Source: Siphonodentalium dalli (taxonomy: Eukaryota; Mollusca; Scaphopoda; Gadilida; Siphonodentaliidae). From it: 64,000 nt of DNA. The translations under genes were made by a program, and so were the position numbers. The notes under the pieces are model-generated. The model was not told the origin of the DNA, made no database searches, and saw only the letters and a program-made list of their open reading frames with translations. Of the stretch, positions 21,579-33,469 are shown in pieces. Each line of letters begins with the position of its first letter. Position 1 is the first letter of the stretch. The DNA lies in NCBI GenBank assembly GCA_032622095.1, contig CP136062.1, positions 159,150,875 through 159,214,874 of the forward strand. Direction: 5' to 3'.

Positions 21579-21958
21579 CCCTTTACCCAACAGAACGGCC
21601 AAAACCGGCCAAATAAAGCTTCAACAGCCTAAAATATCTTCGGTCTGTCTCAATAGAACCATACAAATATGGAATATTGGAACCGGCTCCTTGACCACAT
21701 TGTGATAGTTACAGTTATGCCCTGTGCCAATGCATTCTCTTATATATGCGAGTCGACCATAGGTCGCCTCGCATATATAAGAGAATGCATTGGCCTAAAA
21801 AAAAACTTTTTTTACCATTTTTTCTTACATTCTTTAACAATTTTATAATTTTTAATGTGTTAAGCCAATGCATTCTCTTATATATGCGAGGCGACCTATG
21901 GTCGACTCGCATATATAAGAGAATGCATTGGCACAGGGCCCTTCTGTTGGGTAAAGGG
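21579..21958. mobile_element. Family A-I piggyBac-like MITE, intact
   Basis: TTAA at 21575-21578 and 21959-21962. Perfect CCCTTTACCCAACAGAA / TTCTGTTGGGTAAAGGG ends. Two core palindromes (21726-21796, 21866-21934). Very close to the copies at 5594 and 30265, so recently spread. Confidence 0.9.
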
Positions 21959-22044
21959 TTAATGCTCTGACAAACTTAACTACCTTGGAGCCACACCTAC
22001 CACATCAGTCTTAAACAAGGTTTGAAGTTAGTAAGGCAAATGTA

Positions 22045-22257
22045 CAGTAATTACCTAAGTAATCGACTCCTTAACCTAAGCAGAATTATCGGTAACTTTT
22101 CAGGATTTAGTCAGAAATATGGCTTGTTGCCATTCATCGGAAAGCTCTCACTGAGAGCTTTCCAATGAATGGCAACAAGCCATATTTCCAACTAAATCAT
22201 GAAAAGTTACCCATAATTCTGCTGTGCTTAAGGAGTCGATTACTTAGGGCATTACTG
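22045..22257. mobile_element. Family B palindrome
   Basis: CAGTAATTACCTAAGTAATC to GGGCATTACTG, TA on both sides. Both arms are complete; the loop is ctcactgag. Confidence 0.88.
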
Positions 22258-23428
22258 TATACAGCCCTGTTAACTAGAATGCACTCAGAGAGATGCCAAC
22301 GTGCGCAAAAATGTAATAAACAATAATTTAACAAATAATTTCACTGTATTTTACTTAATTTATTTAATTTAATTTAATGTTAGCAAAAAAAGACAATTAC
22401 CATTTCTCATTTCATCACAGATAAAAGGCAAATTACTATATTAATCATTTAAGTAATTAAAACCAATTCCATGTTGCCGAAAGGATGAGACTTTAATATC
22501 GATTACATTTTTTTCAGCGGCATATTTTCATTTTCCGATAGTCAAAGTTGACCAAAGGAGCAATTATAAGAAATAATTAATACCATTGGTATAAATATTG
22601 ATAGCAGCCAATATGCAACAATAAATATCAATAATTAATCAATAATTAATCAATAACGATCATTTTATGTAATAATAAACTCTTCAAACGGTGTTTGTGT
22701 CAACAAATGCGTTTTGTTTTGTGTTACGTCATTCGTCGTATTTGACCCGGAACTCGGCTGAAGGTTAGGCTATTCAGCCTATAGCGTCGAATTACGAAAT
22801 CGCGTTTTGAATGTCTCTCTTTTCCCGCACGATAAAAAGAGGTCTTCCCACGAACCAAAAAATGATAAAACTTCCCAATTATAAGTAAAAATACCCAAAT
22901 GAAGGAGTCTATGTAGGTCCCGAAGGAGTCTATAGACTCTTTGATGTAGAGTTCTGATGGAGAAAATGTAGGTCGATCTATTTTTGTCATAACTCTGACG
23001 TATTTTGACCTGGGAGAAATCGAGGCTCACTACGAGCATGCCAGTTTTAAATATAGAAACAGGGAATCCCGACAAATGGCGATATCGGCGACAAACAAAT
23101 AATCGAAAACAACACATAAAATAAACATAGCAAAAACGCGGCACAGTAAAAATGTCAGAATGCCACGAGGTTTTACGTCGTTTTTGGTGACGTCATGGAG
23201 TGAAACGGAGTAGGGTGAGACCAAGCTATGTACGAATCTGTCCTATCGCCATACTGTTGCGCGAGCGCACGTAATTAGCAGAAATTTGCCTGGGGTAAGA
23301 AATTTCCTAGGCATGAAATTTATCCTTGGCTAAAAAGCCTAGGACCCGCATAGTTGCATACTCCACACATATAACTTCAGTTTACAATTGGAACTTATTC
23401 CATTATCATGGCAGACATTGGTTGGATC
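22258..23428. other. Unassigned; CpG-richer block with CRE-like site
   Basis: 22258-22690 is very AT-rich with caataattaat repeats. 22700-23280 has more CpG and contains TGACGTCA at about 23188-23195. A 121-codon minus-strand frame (22779-23144) overlaps another frame and has no recognised domain. The block could be an old element or a regulatory region. I cannot tell which. Confidence 0.35.
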
Positions 23429-23682
23429 CAAGCCTTGAAATAGTGTGTCTGTCATTTGCAGAATGAGGTCCCCAGAGGGTGAATTTAGTGATGCTACCCC
23501 GCATAGCGGGCTAGCATCACCAAATTCACCCTCTGGGGACCTCATTCTGCTTACACCTCCGCAGAATGAGATTCCCAGAGGGTTAATTTGGTGATGCTAC
23601 CCTGCTATGCGGGGTATCATCACTAAATTCACCCTCTGGGGACCCCATTCTGCAAATGACAGACACACTATTTCAAGGCTTG
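23429..23682. mobile_element. Family C, short form, with 8-bp duplication
   Basis: 254 bp. CAAGCCTTGAAATAGTGTGT to ACACACTATTTCAAGGCTTG. Flanks GTTGGATC (23421-23428) and GTTGGACC (23683-23690) match at 7 of 8, as expected for a hAT-type insertion. Both hairpins have nearly perfect arms. Confidence 0.9.
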
Positions 23683-23690
23683 GTTGGACC

Positions 23691-23985
23691 TGGTTTAAAA
23701 TTGATGATTATCAGGATAATCTTTGTGCAGTTATCTCAGTATTCCTTGGCATTCAACAAAATTAATTTTTGCTGTCTGCAGACTCCACAGTGCGACATTA
23801 AGGCAATGTCTGTAGCAATTTGATTCAATTTTGCACAAAACATCAGCAGGCTCTTAAATTTCCCTCGGCTAACAAATAGCCAACAAAATTTCTTTTCGCC
23901 TAGCAATTTTCCTCGGCTCAGCCGACAGCCGAAGCTAATTAACTCTTCCATGGCTGGAGCTTTCTGAAATTTTGCGATAACCCTG
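23691..23985. other. Unassigned
   Basis: No repeat family identified. A 125-codon minus-strand frame here (23736-24113) runs into the A-III palindrome and is not supported. Confidence 0.35.
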
Positions 23986-24179
23986 TGCCAATGCATTCTC
24001 TGATATATGTGAGTTGCCCATAGGGCGCCTCGCACATAAGAGAATGCATTGACCTGAAAATATTTACCTTGACCTTGTAAGCCAGTGCATTCTCTTATAT
24101 GGGAGACTCGCATATATAAGAGATTGCACTGGCACAGAGTATTTAATGCTGCACTAGCACAGCTCCCGTCCTGAAAGGG
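23986..24179. mobile_element. Family A-III, diverged
   Basis: The right TTAA is 24180-24183; the left TTAA is degraded (gataaccc). Two diverged palindromes, the linker cttgaccttgtaagccag, and the A-III tail (tttaatgctgcactagcaca, gctcccgtcctgaaaggg). Confidence 0.65.
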
Positions 24180-24294
24180 TTAACCAAAAACAACAGGTTA
24201 AGGTGAATCTCTGTAAAATTTATGCACTGTAACCTCAGTTACTAAATATTGTGAGATAATAATTTTCTAAGCTCTCCGAGCTATTGATGAGCAC

Positions 24295-24616
24295 TTGAGT
24301 ATTGATATCATACATACATAGAGTTATCTATCCTGGTGGTTTGAGTATTGATATCATACTCATATAGAGTTATCTATCCTGGTGGCTTGAGTATTGATAT
24401 CATACTAATATAGAGTTATCTATCCTGGTGGCTTGAGTATTGATATCATACTCATATAGAGTTATCTATCCTGGTGGCTTGAGTATTGATATCATACTCA
24501 TATAGAGTTATCTATCCTGGTGGCTTGAGTATTGATATCATACTAATATAGAGTTATCTATCCTGGTGGCTTGAGTATTGATATCATACTCATATAGAGT
24601 TAAATATATCCTGGTG
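24295..24616. repeat. 46-bp minisatellite x 7
   Basis: Seven head-to-tail units beginning ttgagtattgatatcatact, at 24295 and every 46 bases. Variants at position 20-21 (cata/actc/acta) and a small insertion in the last unit. Very low divergence. Confidence 0.95.
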
Positions 24617-24781
24617 TTCATATACACTATCTAGCTATTGTTGTTGATAAAATTGTTTATGTTGGGGAAGAGCCAAATCCTCCTGGTTAAAATCATCTGA
24701 GTAGACAAAAACGATGAATCAACCCAACGAGGTGCATAGCAAGCCTGATTTATAATTGTTCTGTTAAGGACAGTGCATGTA

Positions 24782-24993
24782 CAGTACTGCTCTAAGTAAT
24801 CGACTTCTTAACCACAGCAGAATTATGGGTAACTTTTCAGGATTTAGTCGGAAATATGGCTTGTTGCCATTCATCGGAAAGCTCTCCCCGAGGTCTTCCG
24901 ATGAATGGCAACAAGCCATATTTCCGACTAAATCCTGAAAAGTTACCCATAATTCTGCTGTGATTAAGAAGTCGATTACTTAGAGCATTACTG
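24782..24993. mobile_element. Family B palindrome
   Basis: CAGTACTGCTCTAAGTAATC to GAGCATTACTG, TA on both sides. Arms nearly perfect; loop near 24888 (ctctccccgag). Confidence 0.88.
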
Positions 24994-26131
24994 TAGTGTC
25001 TCTGGGAATAATTCTCCCCAGCAGGATCAGCTATTCTAAGCCTAGATCATGCAAGTCCGTAGCCAGCCACTAGCAAAGATAGTTCGTCATATATAATGAG
25101 GGCATTGGACAGACACGAGCTGCGAAGCGATGAGAGGGGGTGACCCCCTTTCGTATTGAGGGGGTTCTGGGGTTTCTCCCCGGGGAAAATTTTGGAAAAA
25201 TACGATTCAAACGGCGTAATTTAGATCCTCCCTGACACAAGAAGTTGAGCTTTGATTTTTACAAGTTTTCTCTCACAGGCCTGGATTTAAATGGTATCTA
25301 CATGTATATAGCCTATAGCTATTCTGAATGAACCAAATGTATTGTGGGGGAGTAACAGAATCCAGTGGGCCCGACCATGGTTTGAACCAGTATCAGACAA
25401 GTTTGTGACCTGAACCTGAAAATTGTTAAATCAACATCTATAGTAGTCTATCTGCAGGGAATCCCCCTTACCCAATTTGTTTTTCTTAAGTTATTTATAA
25501 GTTTTTAACTGACCATATGGGAGGGACCAGGACACACTGGGCCGACCATGGTTCGGGCCTGTGTGAGAAAATTTTGAAATATGAACATACAAATTGCAAA
25601 ATCCTAGCATCTATTGAGTAGCCTCAAGGTTTCCAATTGTTAGCAACTTCAAACCTGACACCCCCTATAAGTTTGGAAAATTTCCAACTGATGCTGACTG
25701 ATGGTCATTTCAGTCCAAAATTTCGACCAAAAGTAGGACAATATGCAAATGATGGTCTAAAACAAAATATTTCCCACCAATAGATTGTTGGAAAATCGAT
25801 CTACGAAAACAATTTGAACCTATATATATTGTTTCGTGTGAAATTTCCAACTATTATTGTGTTGGGCATGATATTTCGAACAGTTGAAAATTTTGACCAA
25901 GATTGATGGACATACATGTAGCTTAATTGGCACTCTGTAGTATTTGCGTGTACCGGTCTCTGCCCCGGCTATATGTAGGCTGAAATGATATTCTCCGGAT
26001 GTTCGATGGGATGTGCACATGCTTTACATGACACCCATTCGCTGTATGCATGGGTCTTGATATCCAATGATTCCGTCAGGCTACTTTTAGTTAATTATGT
26101 TGTTGAACCCCATTAATGAATTCCGGAATCT
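24994..26131. other. Unassigned
   Basis: Repeated half-kilobase-scale phrases (gggcccgaccatggtttgaacc at 25370; gggccgaccatggttcgggcc at 25540) suggest an old tandem duplication of about 170 bp. 25095-25170 (gcgaagcgatgagagggggt) resembles 37900-37975 only loosely. No gene. Confidence 0.4.
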
Positions 26132-26134
26132 TAA

Positions 26135-26283
26135 GCTGCTTTCACATACCTGCTGCTGACGGCCAATGCATGGGGCTGTCGTCGGGACGTTTCAAACCAT
26201 ACATATATATCACTGGGGTTGCGGCTGACAATTATACGCATCCGATAGACGCATGCATCAGCAGCATGTCAGTGAAAGCAGCT
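26135..26283. mobile_element. Small PIF/Harbinger-like MITE
   Basis: 149 bp with terminal repeats AGCTGCTTTCAC and GTGAAAGCAGCT, and subterminal CTGCTGCTGA/TCAGCAGC. TTA flanks both ends (26132-26134, 26284-26286). The 3-bp TTA duplication suggests PIF/Harbinger; no coding capacity. Confidence 0.65.
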
Positions 26284-26546
26284 TTATACCGACATGGGTT
26301 GACGGTCTGTATTTATTGAATTTGTATGCACCAGTCTCTATTCAGACTAAGCCTGCATGTACTATATGACTATATTTATATACGTCGTTCGTTCGAATGG
26401 AGGTCCCGCTCAGGAATTGCCGTTTGGTCAACTGCTGCCCCTGACACGTTAGGCCGAACGGCGAACGGCAATTACCCCCACCGGGCACATGCAGGAAGAA
26501 GGGCCGTTCGTTCGAAGGGTACGAACCCCCCTGGCTACGGGCTTGT

Positions 26547-27049
26547 CATGCCATGAATCTCTACTCTGACTAATGCCCATATTGAGATCATATTCCACCA
26601 GTACAAAACCTTGGAACTTTTTGAAGTTTTGACAGGGAACATTATAAAGTCGAAACAATAACACGGGGAATATATTTCTTAGTTATTATCTGTTCCTTAA
26701 TAATGTACTTCACTGTAGGTGAATGTCCCAACCCAAAATTGCATGGTTTTCTCAGAATTTTGTGAGCCGATATCGCAATAAACATTGAATTAATTTAATA
26801 CCCAGGAGAAATTCCATAATTGTAAGCGATGCAAAAAAAAATCTCTCACTAATTGACTTTAATCATGAAATTTCGAGTTGGTGCCTTCACCTGCAGCCAA
26901 GTACATTATTAAGGAACAGATAATAACTAAGAAATATATTCTCTGCGTTATTTTTTCGGCTTAATAAGGTTACCTGTCGAAACTTCAAAAAGTTCCAAGG
27001 TTTAATTTGTACAGGTGGAATATAGTAGAGTATAGAGATTCATGGCATG
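26547..27049. mobile_element. Fold-back element with arms of about 165 bp
   Basis: Starts CATGCCATGAATCTCTACTC and ends with its mirror (gagattcatggcatg). Inverted arms of about 26547-26715 and 26885-27049 (aaccttggaactttttgaag mirrored as cttcaaaaagttccaaggtt) enclose a spacer of about 165 bp. The target duplication is unclear. Confidence 0.75.
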
Positions 27050-27393
27050 ATCTATTCTAAGCCATTCTAATGTTCAGTCAATGACTCACAGTATTTCCCC
27101 AGACAGGGGCAGATTGGCTTGACCTGATAGTTTGGTCCAGATCTGGGCCAGCAATCAGTTTGTCCTGAGGTGACTGGCTTCAGTGTGGAGTGGTGATTAA
27201 TCTTCAGACACAAGATTGCCAGTGCTTCTAACCCCTGAGGTCACATGGGTTGGACATCAGCTGGGCCCAGGGCCCAGTCAGTTGTATATTTTATCCTGGC
27301 TACAGATATGACTTGGCTGGAATCTAGTAAATGTATACTAGTAATCTATAAGAGATCACTGCAATGGAGATCTGGGGAATAGTGGTAAAATAG
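27050..27393. other. Unassigned
   Basis: No gene or repeat recognised; ends in a C homopolymer (27394-27416). Confidence 0.35.
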
Positions 27394-27416
27394 CCCCCCC
27401 CCCCCCCCCCCCCCCC
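27394..27416. repeat. Poly-C tract, 23 bases
   Basis: Uninterrupted C-run. Its length in an assembly is unreliable. Confidence 0.9.
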
Positions 27417-27430
27417 AAGTGTGGAAAATA

Positions 27431-27636
27431 CGGTAATGCCCTAAATAATCGACTCCTTAATCAAAGCAGAATTATTGGTAATTTTTCAGGATTTAGTCGG
27501 AAATATGGCTTGTTGCCATTAATCTCACTGAGAGCTTTCCGATGAATGGCAACAAGCCATATTCTGACTAAATCCTGAAAAAAAGTTACCCATAATTCTG
27601 CTGTGGTTATGGAGTCGATTAATTAGGGCATTACTG
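27431..27636. mobile_element. Family B palindrome
   Basis: CGGTAATGCCCTAAATAATC to GGGCATTACTG, TA on both sides. The left arm lacks the catcggaaagct segment near the apex. Confidence 0.85.
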
Positions 27637-27782
27637 TACATAGTATGTTTTAACCTTATCTTTACTAAATACTCATTGACGAGTAGTTCCGTTCCCTTGG
27701 GAAATACATGTATTAGATAAAAAGTTAACAAATGGCCATAGGCTGTTTGTTGAACTTTAAAGGTACGGGCAACTGCCATAAG

Positions 27783-28050
27783 TCGCCTCGCATATATAAG
27801 AGAATGCATTGGCTTAACACATATTAAAAATGATAAAATTGTCAAAGAATGTAGAAAAATATTATAATTTTTTTTCAAAAATGTTAGAACAAATTATAAA
27901 ATTGTTAAAGAATGTAAGAAAAAATGGTAAAAAGTGTTAAAAAAAGGCCAATGCATTCTCTTATATATGCGAGGCGACCTATGGTTGACTCGCATATATA
28001 AGAGAATGCATTGGCACAGGGCATAACTGTAACCATCACAATGTCAATAT
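27783..28050. mobile_element. Family A-I, inverted, both ends lost
   Basis: Half a core palindrome (27783-27814), the AT-rich linker partly duplicated (aaattgt.aaagaatgta twice), a complete palindrome (27949-28017), then gcataactgtaaccatcaca. No TTAA ends remain. Confidence 0.75.
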
Positions 28051-28052
28051 TT

Positions 28053-28545
28053 GTTCAAATCGCCATCAACAGAAGGAATATTAAAATATATATAGTTTTG
28101 TTCATATGCCAAACATAATCAGCGCATAAATAGTATATTGTCGTCAAGACGTACGATGGTGTACGTAAACAAGAGCCTGCTCGAGTTACAGAAGTTTTGC
28201 TTCTGTTTACATAACACAGCGCAATTCTATTGGTTAATCACACACAAATGATATAAACGCTCTTTATTATTTCCATATCAGGAAAGCAGTAACAAATAAC
28301 GTTCTTTATGTTTACCATATCCAGATCTAAACAAAAGCCAGGTTCTGTAACGTTTTTTTGCTTTTGTTTACACAACAAATGAAAAACATTTTGACAATAA
28401 CATACTGTTTATGCCATATTTCTGATTGGTATAAGAACAAGTCTGTCATTATTTTACTATTCTTTTTCTATTTATGGCGGTTTTTGACGGAGGTGAATAT
28501 TTTAACAGCATACCCACCGCCAACGCTGCCTGTATCTTTAAAAGT
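28053..28545. mobile_element. Family D element, diverged
   Basis: Shares with 5043-5429 the phrases ttggtataagaacaa, aacaaaagccaggttctgta and attttaacagcatacccacc, plus inverted halves. Longer, with an extra inner segment and worn ends. Confidence 0.55.
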
Positions 28546-28798
28546 ATCTGAACATTCCCACAAATTAATAAGAATCCTTCTACACATTTGTATTATCTAT
28601 TCGTTTGTTTGTTGTCTGCTTATATATCATGAAAATCCCTCCAGATGAATAATAGACCATTTCAATGTATATACATTTATAACTGAAGGGATAATCCAAA
28701 CAGTAAAGACAGTGTTAATGCTGATATCCCAGAGTTGAATATGAGATTTTTGAAGACGGTGGGCTGCTCCCGGTTGTTCCCATGTAAGGACAGTGTTA

Positions 28799-29012
28799 CA
28801 GTAATGCTCTAATTAATCGACTCCTTAACCACAGCATAATTATGGGTAACTTTTCAGGATTTAGTCGGAAATATGGCTTGTTGCCATTCATCGGAAAGCT
28901 CTCCCCCGAGAGCTTTCCGATGAATGGCAACAAGCCATATTTCCGACTAAATCCTGAAAAGTTACCCATAATTATGCTGTGGTTAAGGAGTCGATTAATT
29001 AGAGCATTACTG
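28799..29012. mobile_element. Family B palindrome
   Basis: CAGTAATGCTCTAATTAATC to GAGCATTACTG, TA on both sides. Both arms share the same variant (CAGCATAATTATG), so arm-to-arm conversion or copying from one arm is likely. Confidence 0.9.
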
Positions 29013-29750
29013 TAATTGACAGAAGTATAGCAACATACAATGTAGTTCATTTATAAAGTGCGAAAATCTGTCCTTTTAATGGCAACATCCTGGGTGAGAT
29101 TTGGTACAGATTTTCAATAGTTGCTATCGGCTACGCTTCTTGAACCCTCTCATTTACGAGACTAAGGTAGGCAATCAATAGTTATGAATCGACAAGCTTT
29201 AGAACAAAGGAGAATACAGAATATGGTCGTTGGGTGTCCAGGGCATTGCTTCAGTTTTGCGATGCATTGTTATAATATTCTGGTCTGAAGCTGATCGACA
29301 TTGGGAAATTGTTTCTCTTTAAAATGTTTTATATTAATTGCTGTGAATATATTGGGAACAATAGAGACCCAAGCCACAGTGTTATCATTTAGTGACACAT
29401 CCAACATCCACAATTTTATTTTGACTTAGATGATCTGAACAATGGCCCAGAAGTACATACTGTAGTATTGAACACAGTCTAACCCTAGATAAATATTTCA
29501 GTAGATACATGTAAATACAGCCCTGTTCTGAATATCAATGGTAATATACTTGTACATGTAGATAAAGTCAAGGAATCATAATATTTTGTTTTATTTTAAA
29601 CAATTTGAAGATTTAATGTAGGGATGTCATCATTTGGCACTGCATATAAACATTGATTAGTACCATAAACCATGCGACAAAATGTTAAAAGTTAAATTCG
29701 CGTGTAAAATAAGTGTACTGACAATTTTTCGTATCGCCACCATCAACAGT
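29013..29750. other. Unassigned
   Basis: Ordinary AT-rich sequence with scattered TACATGTA. No gene or repeat recognised. Confidence 0.35.
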
Positions 29751-29758
29751 AGAGGAAA

Positions 29759-30012
29759 CAAGCCTTGAAATAGGGTGTCTATCATTTGCAGAATGAGGTC
29801 CCCAGAGGGTGAATTTAGTGATGCTACCCCGCATAGCGGGCTAGCATCACCAAATTCACTCTCTGGGAACCTCATTCTGCTGAGTTGTAAGCAGAATGAG
29901 GTCCCCAGAGGGTGAATTTGGTGATGCTAGCCTGCTATGCGGGGTAGCATCACTAAATTCACCCTCTGGGGAACTCATTCTTCAAATGACAGACACCCTA
30001 TTTCAAGGCTTG
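29759..30012. mobile_element. Family C, short form, perfect 8-bp duplication
   Basis: 254 bp, CAAGCCTTGAAATAGGGTGT to ACACCCTATTTCAAGGCTTG. AGAGGAAA precedes (29751-29758) and follows (30013-30020). This is the best evidence that family C generates 8-bp duplications. Confidence 0.95.
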
Positions 30013-30071
30013 AGAGGAAATTATAAAATTGACAATTTATTTTCACTACATTCATTACAACATGTTACACT

Positions 30072-30990
30072 ATGGATTATTCTGGACCTCATCTACTTGG
30101 CACAGATGTCAACCAGCATGGGAACCTGCGCACCTACAATTTTGTGTTCAGTCGGAGCCATTTTGACAAGAGTTATTTCCCTTTTTTCGACATAGAGTCA
30201 TACATCCTGGGAAGCTTCTATTGTTCGAGCCTGTATTCCGTCATTTTACAGTCAATTATTTTAACCCTTTACCCAACAAAACGGCCAAAACGGGCCAAAT
30301 AAAGCTTCAACAGCCTAAAATATCTTCGGTCTGTCTCAATAGAACTATACAAATATGTATATCATTGGAACCGGCTCCTTGACCACATTGTGATAGTTAC
30401 AGTTATGCCCTGTGCCAATGCATTCTCTTATATATGCGAGTCGACCATAGGTCGCCTCGCATATATAAGAGAATGCATTGGCCTAAAAAAAATCTTTTTT
30501 TAACACTTTTTACCATTTTTTCTTACATTCTTTAACAATTTTATAATTTTTAATGTGTTAAGCCAATGCATTCTCTTATATATGCGAGGCGACCTATGGT
30601 CGACTCGCATATATAAGAGAATGCATTGGCACAGGGCCCTTCTGTTGGGTAAAGGGTTAAAACTTGGCACAGATGTCAACCAGCATGAGAACCTGCACTA
30701 GTTTTGAACTGCGATTTTTAGTTCAGTCAGAGTAGTAATTTTGGCAGATTTATTGCCCTTTTGCAGCATAGAATCGTACATCGTGGGATGCATTTTTTGC
30801 CCGAGTCTGTATTCTGTCATTTTACAGTCAATTATTTTAAAACTTGACACAGATGTCAACCAGCATGGGAACCTGCGCACCTGCGATTTGAGTTCAATCG
30901 GAGTCATTTTGGTGGAGTTATTGCTATTTTTCGACATAGAAATGTTTTATGTTTTTTATTTTAGAGTTATTGACCCTTTCTCGACATATT
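30072..30990 (+). mobile_element. P2-type tandem units, split by an A-I element
   Basis: About three units of 180-190 bp with cacagatgtcaaccagcatg + ggaacctgcgcacct, then ttcagtcggagccattttg and a tttttcgacatag phrase. The hairpin and GTCC tract are not seen here. The unit boundary near 30241 and 30826 carries the same sequence, one filled and one empty for the A-I element. Confidence 0.7.
30265..30656. mobile_element. Family A-I MITE with an empty-site paralogue
   Basis: TTAA at 30261-30264 and 30657-30660. Left flank tacagtcaattattTTAA and right flank TTAAaacttggcacagatgtc. The tandem paralogue at about 30826-30855 reads tacagtcaattattTTAAaa + cttgacacagatgtc with no insertion. Intact ends, two core palindromes. 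Confidence 0.95.
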
Positions 30991-32100
30991 AAAGATGTGG
31001 AAGATATACAATGAATATGCACTTTGTATCATATTGGTGTAATCAATTCCGCCACAATTTTGTAGGATAGTGATATGAAACCCACCGACATTTTATTCAG
31101 ATCTATAAACAGCTTTTTTGCATGAATATTTAAAACAAATTATCATCTGGTTTAAACAGTGTTTAGTACTAACATTCAAATAGGCACTTGAATCGATGAA
31201 TAAATCTGAATGTTCAGACATTGTTTTGTCTACTTGAATATTCACAGTCACCTGGAAATTTCACATATTGTACAGCGCTAAGGCCATATAAAAAATATTG
31301 TTTGAGTCTCGGACACCGTCGCATTGAAACAAATGGCGCCCATTGGACGTTTTATTTCTATATTTGATATTATGACAAATTAAAGTAAAATTTTTGTTTT
31401 TCAAAATTATTTTGGTATGTTTTTACCAACATGTCCATACATATTGAGCATTATTTTAGCAAAATACATGAACTTTTAACATATCTCTGTGCAATGTGTG
31501 AAGATTGACTATCATGTATACATATAGTGACTTAAGTAGATGACTACATTGAAGAAAATGATTAGCTGATCATTATAGTTTGGTGCACTAATTGTAACTC
31601 CAGAACATTTGACAGCAACGGTGGAAATTTAGGATCAGTTATAATGGAGATGCATAGATAAAATAACAATTATGAATATTCAGGGGCATTTGAACATTAT
31701 AAGGTAATCACTATGTCATACACCAGTAGCACAATGTAATTTTCTTATCAGATTAAATGAGTGTATATGCATAACAAAGTTACCTCTACATTGTCTGACT
31801 ATTACTAAACAAGGGATGCAATCGTAAGCCATGCTTGCGATGTTCATAAAAAATATAAAAAATAAAGCCCTCCCTCATTGATTCAAATAATATTTAGTTT
31901 TTGGCCTAAGTAATTGACCCAGTAACTGGGTTTATCACATGATTAGCACTATTTTCCAATGTAATATTCGAGCGTAATAGACACGTGTTATATCGTCGCT
32001 TGCAATGACGTCACGCTGCTCTTTGTGACAAAGTTTGCTGGCTGTTAATTATTGTTGTTTTCGATAAAATTTTGGCGATTATATGATCATGTGATAAAAA
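30991..32100. other. Unassigned
   Basis: AT-rich, apparently unique intron. A TGACGTCA site occurs at about 32005. Nothing else supported. Confidence 0.35.
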
Positions 32101-32243
32101 GTATCTCAAACTCGTTCTATTTTATACGTAATTTATCAACCTCATCCACTAAATTCTATTTGAGCCTCGGTAAACCTCGGCTCAAATCGAATTTAGTGAA
32201 CTCGGTTGATAAATTCCGTATAAAATAGTAACTCGTTTGAGAT
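32101..32243. repeat. Palindrome, arms of about 65 bp
   Basis: tatctcaaactcgttctatt mirrored at the right as aactcgtttgagatc; inner arms ccactaaattctatttgagc / gctcaaatcgaatttagtg meet at cctcggtaaacctcgg. Probably a fold-back element; ends not defined. Confidence 0.8.
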
Positions 32244-32811
32244 CCTCTATTTATTATGCATTTATAACTGTGGTAAAACTATAACTGCTCCACAGTTAAT
32301 TTCTGTGACTGCTGTGCCACCACAATTGCTGTAAAGAAACCCTGGTTATATTCCTTGACTGCGGACGCACTATAGTGAACTGCTGACTGTCGGCGAATTT
32401 CATTTCTATGACATACATGTATATCAGTTTGCTGAAGCCGCAATTGTACTGGAAGTTACCATAATAATAGATATGAATCGATAACACCATGCAGTCTGGA
32501 AAAGATTGTATCAATCAATAGAAATTTTATTTTTAATTTCTTATCACATCCGCGGGAGAGTTTTAGGGGCTATTTTTAGAACAGAAATGCGTGCGATAAC
32601 ATTCAAAGCATACCAAGAAGTATAACTCTATCTTGTTAGCAGCCTCAACCACGGCATATTGTATTTAAACTATAGATTCCAACATGATCTTAGGATCGAA
32701 ATAACAGTCTTCGGTTTCATCTGTATTTTTAGTCCAAATCTGCCTGTACGAAACCAGCTAAGATATTGGGATAGCGAGATACAGCATCTCGCTATTCCAA
32801 TTTCTTAGCTA
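32244..32811. other. Low-copy repeat and small hairpin
   Basis: 32320-32420 matches 13997-14095 in opposite orientation. 32757-32810 is a hairpin (tagctaagatattgggatag mirrored) that abuts the next B element. Confidence 0.5.
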
Positions 32812-32998
32812 CACTAATGCCCTAAATAATCAACTACTTAACCACAGAAGAATTATGGATAATTTTTCAGGATTTAGTCGGAAATATGGCTCGTTGCCAT
32901 TCATCGGAAGCTCGCACAAGCCATATTTCCGACTAAATCCTGAAAAGTTACCCATAATTCTGCTGTGGTTAAGGAGTTGATTATTTAGGGCATTACTG
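32812..32998. mobile_element. Family B palindrome, shortened
   Basis: CACTAATGCCCTAAATAATC to GGGCATTACTG, TA on both sides. The right arm has lost the apex-proximal 25-30 bases. Confidence 0.85.
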
Positions 32999-33469
32999 TA
33001 GTTTACGTACGAGCAGACTTGGACTTCTGTATTTATTCATTATTTGTAGTCTTGAAATCGGGATTTATAAAAAATAGTGTTGTTGTTGTTGTAATTGTGG
33101 CCCAGAAGAGCTAGACCATCTTTAAATGGATAAAAAGTCGCATTATCAAATGGTATTTTCATGCAAACCTCCATAAATTCCAATAATAAAATGACATACA
33201 GGCCTTGGATTCATTAATGATTGAAGGTCACTCACTGTCGGTGTAATTATTGGAAATAACTAACCACCCTTGGAGAGAACCAATATCTGCATCCATTGTT
33301 AAAATGACCTTCCAAGTGATTGGATGTATTGAATTAGTCGGTCACACCTGTTACTGCGCTTTTTGTTGGGAAAAGTAGATTATTTTTTATTTGAAACTGA
33401 TTCTAGAGTAATTTGCGACAAGGAATTCAATGATGCTGACCGATTGTTATATGCCCATTTTTTATTAAA
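32999..33469. other. Unassigned
   Basis: No gene or repeat recognised, apart from a short gttgttgttgt run. Confidence 0.35.

Noticed and set aside
22779-23144. 121-codon minus-strand frame
   Set aside because: Overlaps another frame of similar length and no motif is visible; chance is likely in a less AT-rich block.
24295-24616. Regular 46-bp repeats as a CRISPR array
   Set aside because: The units are head-to-tail with no unique spacers, and the context is eukaryotic. It is a minisatellite.
26390-26556. Possible tRNA-derived SINE (ttcgttcgaa phrases)
   Set aside because: No A and B boxes at proper spacing and no clear tail; tccgttcgttcgaa is repeated within the piece instead.
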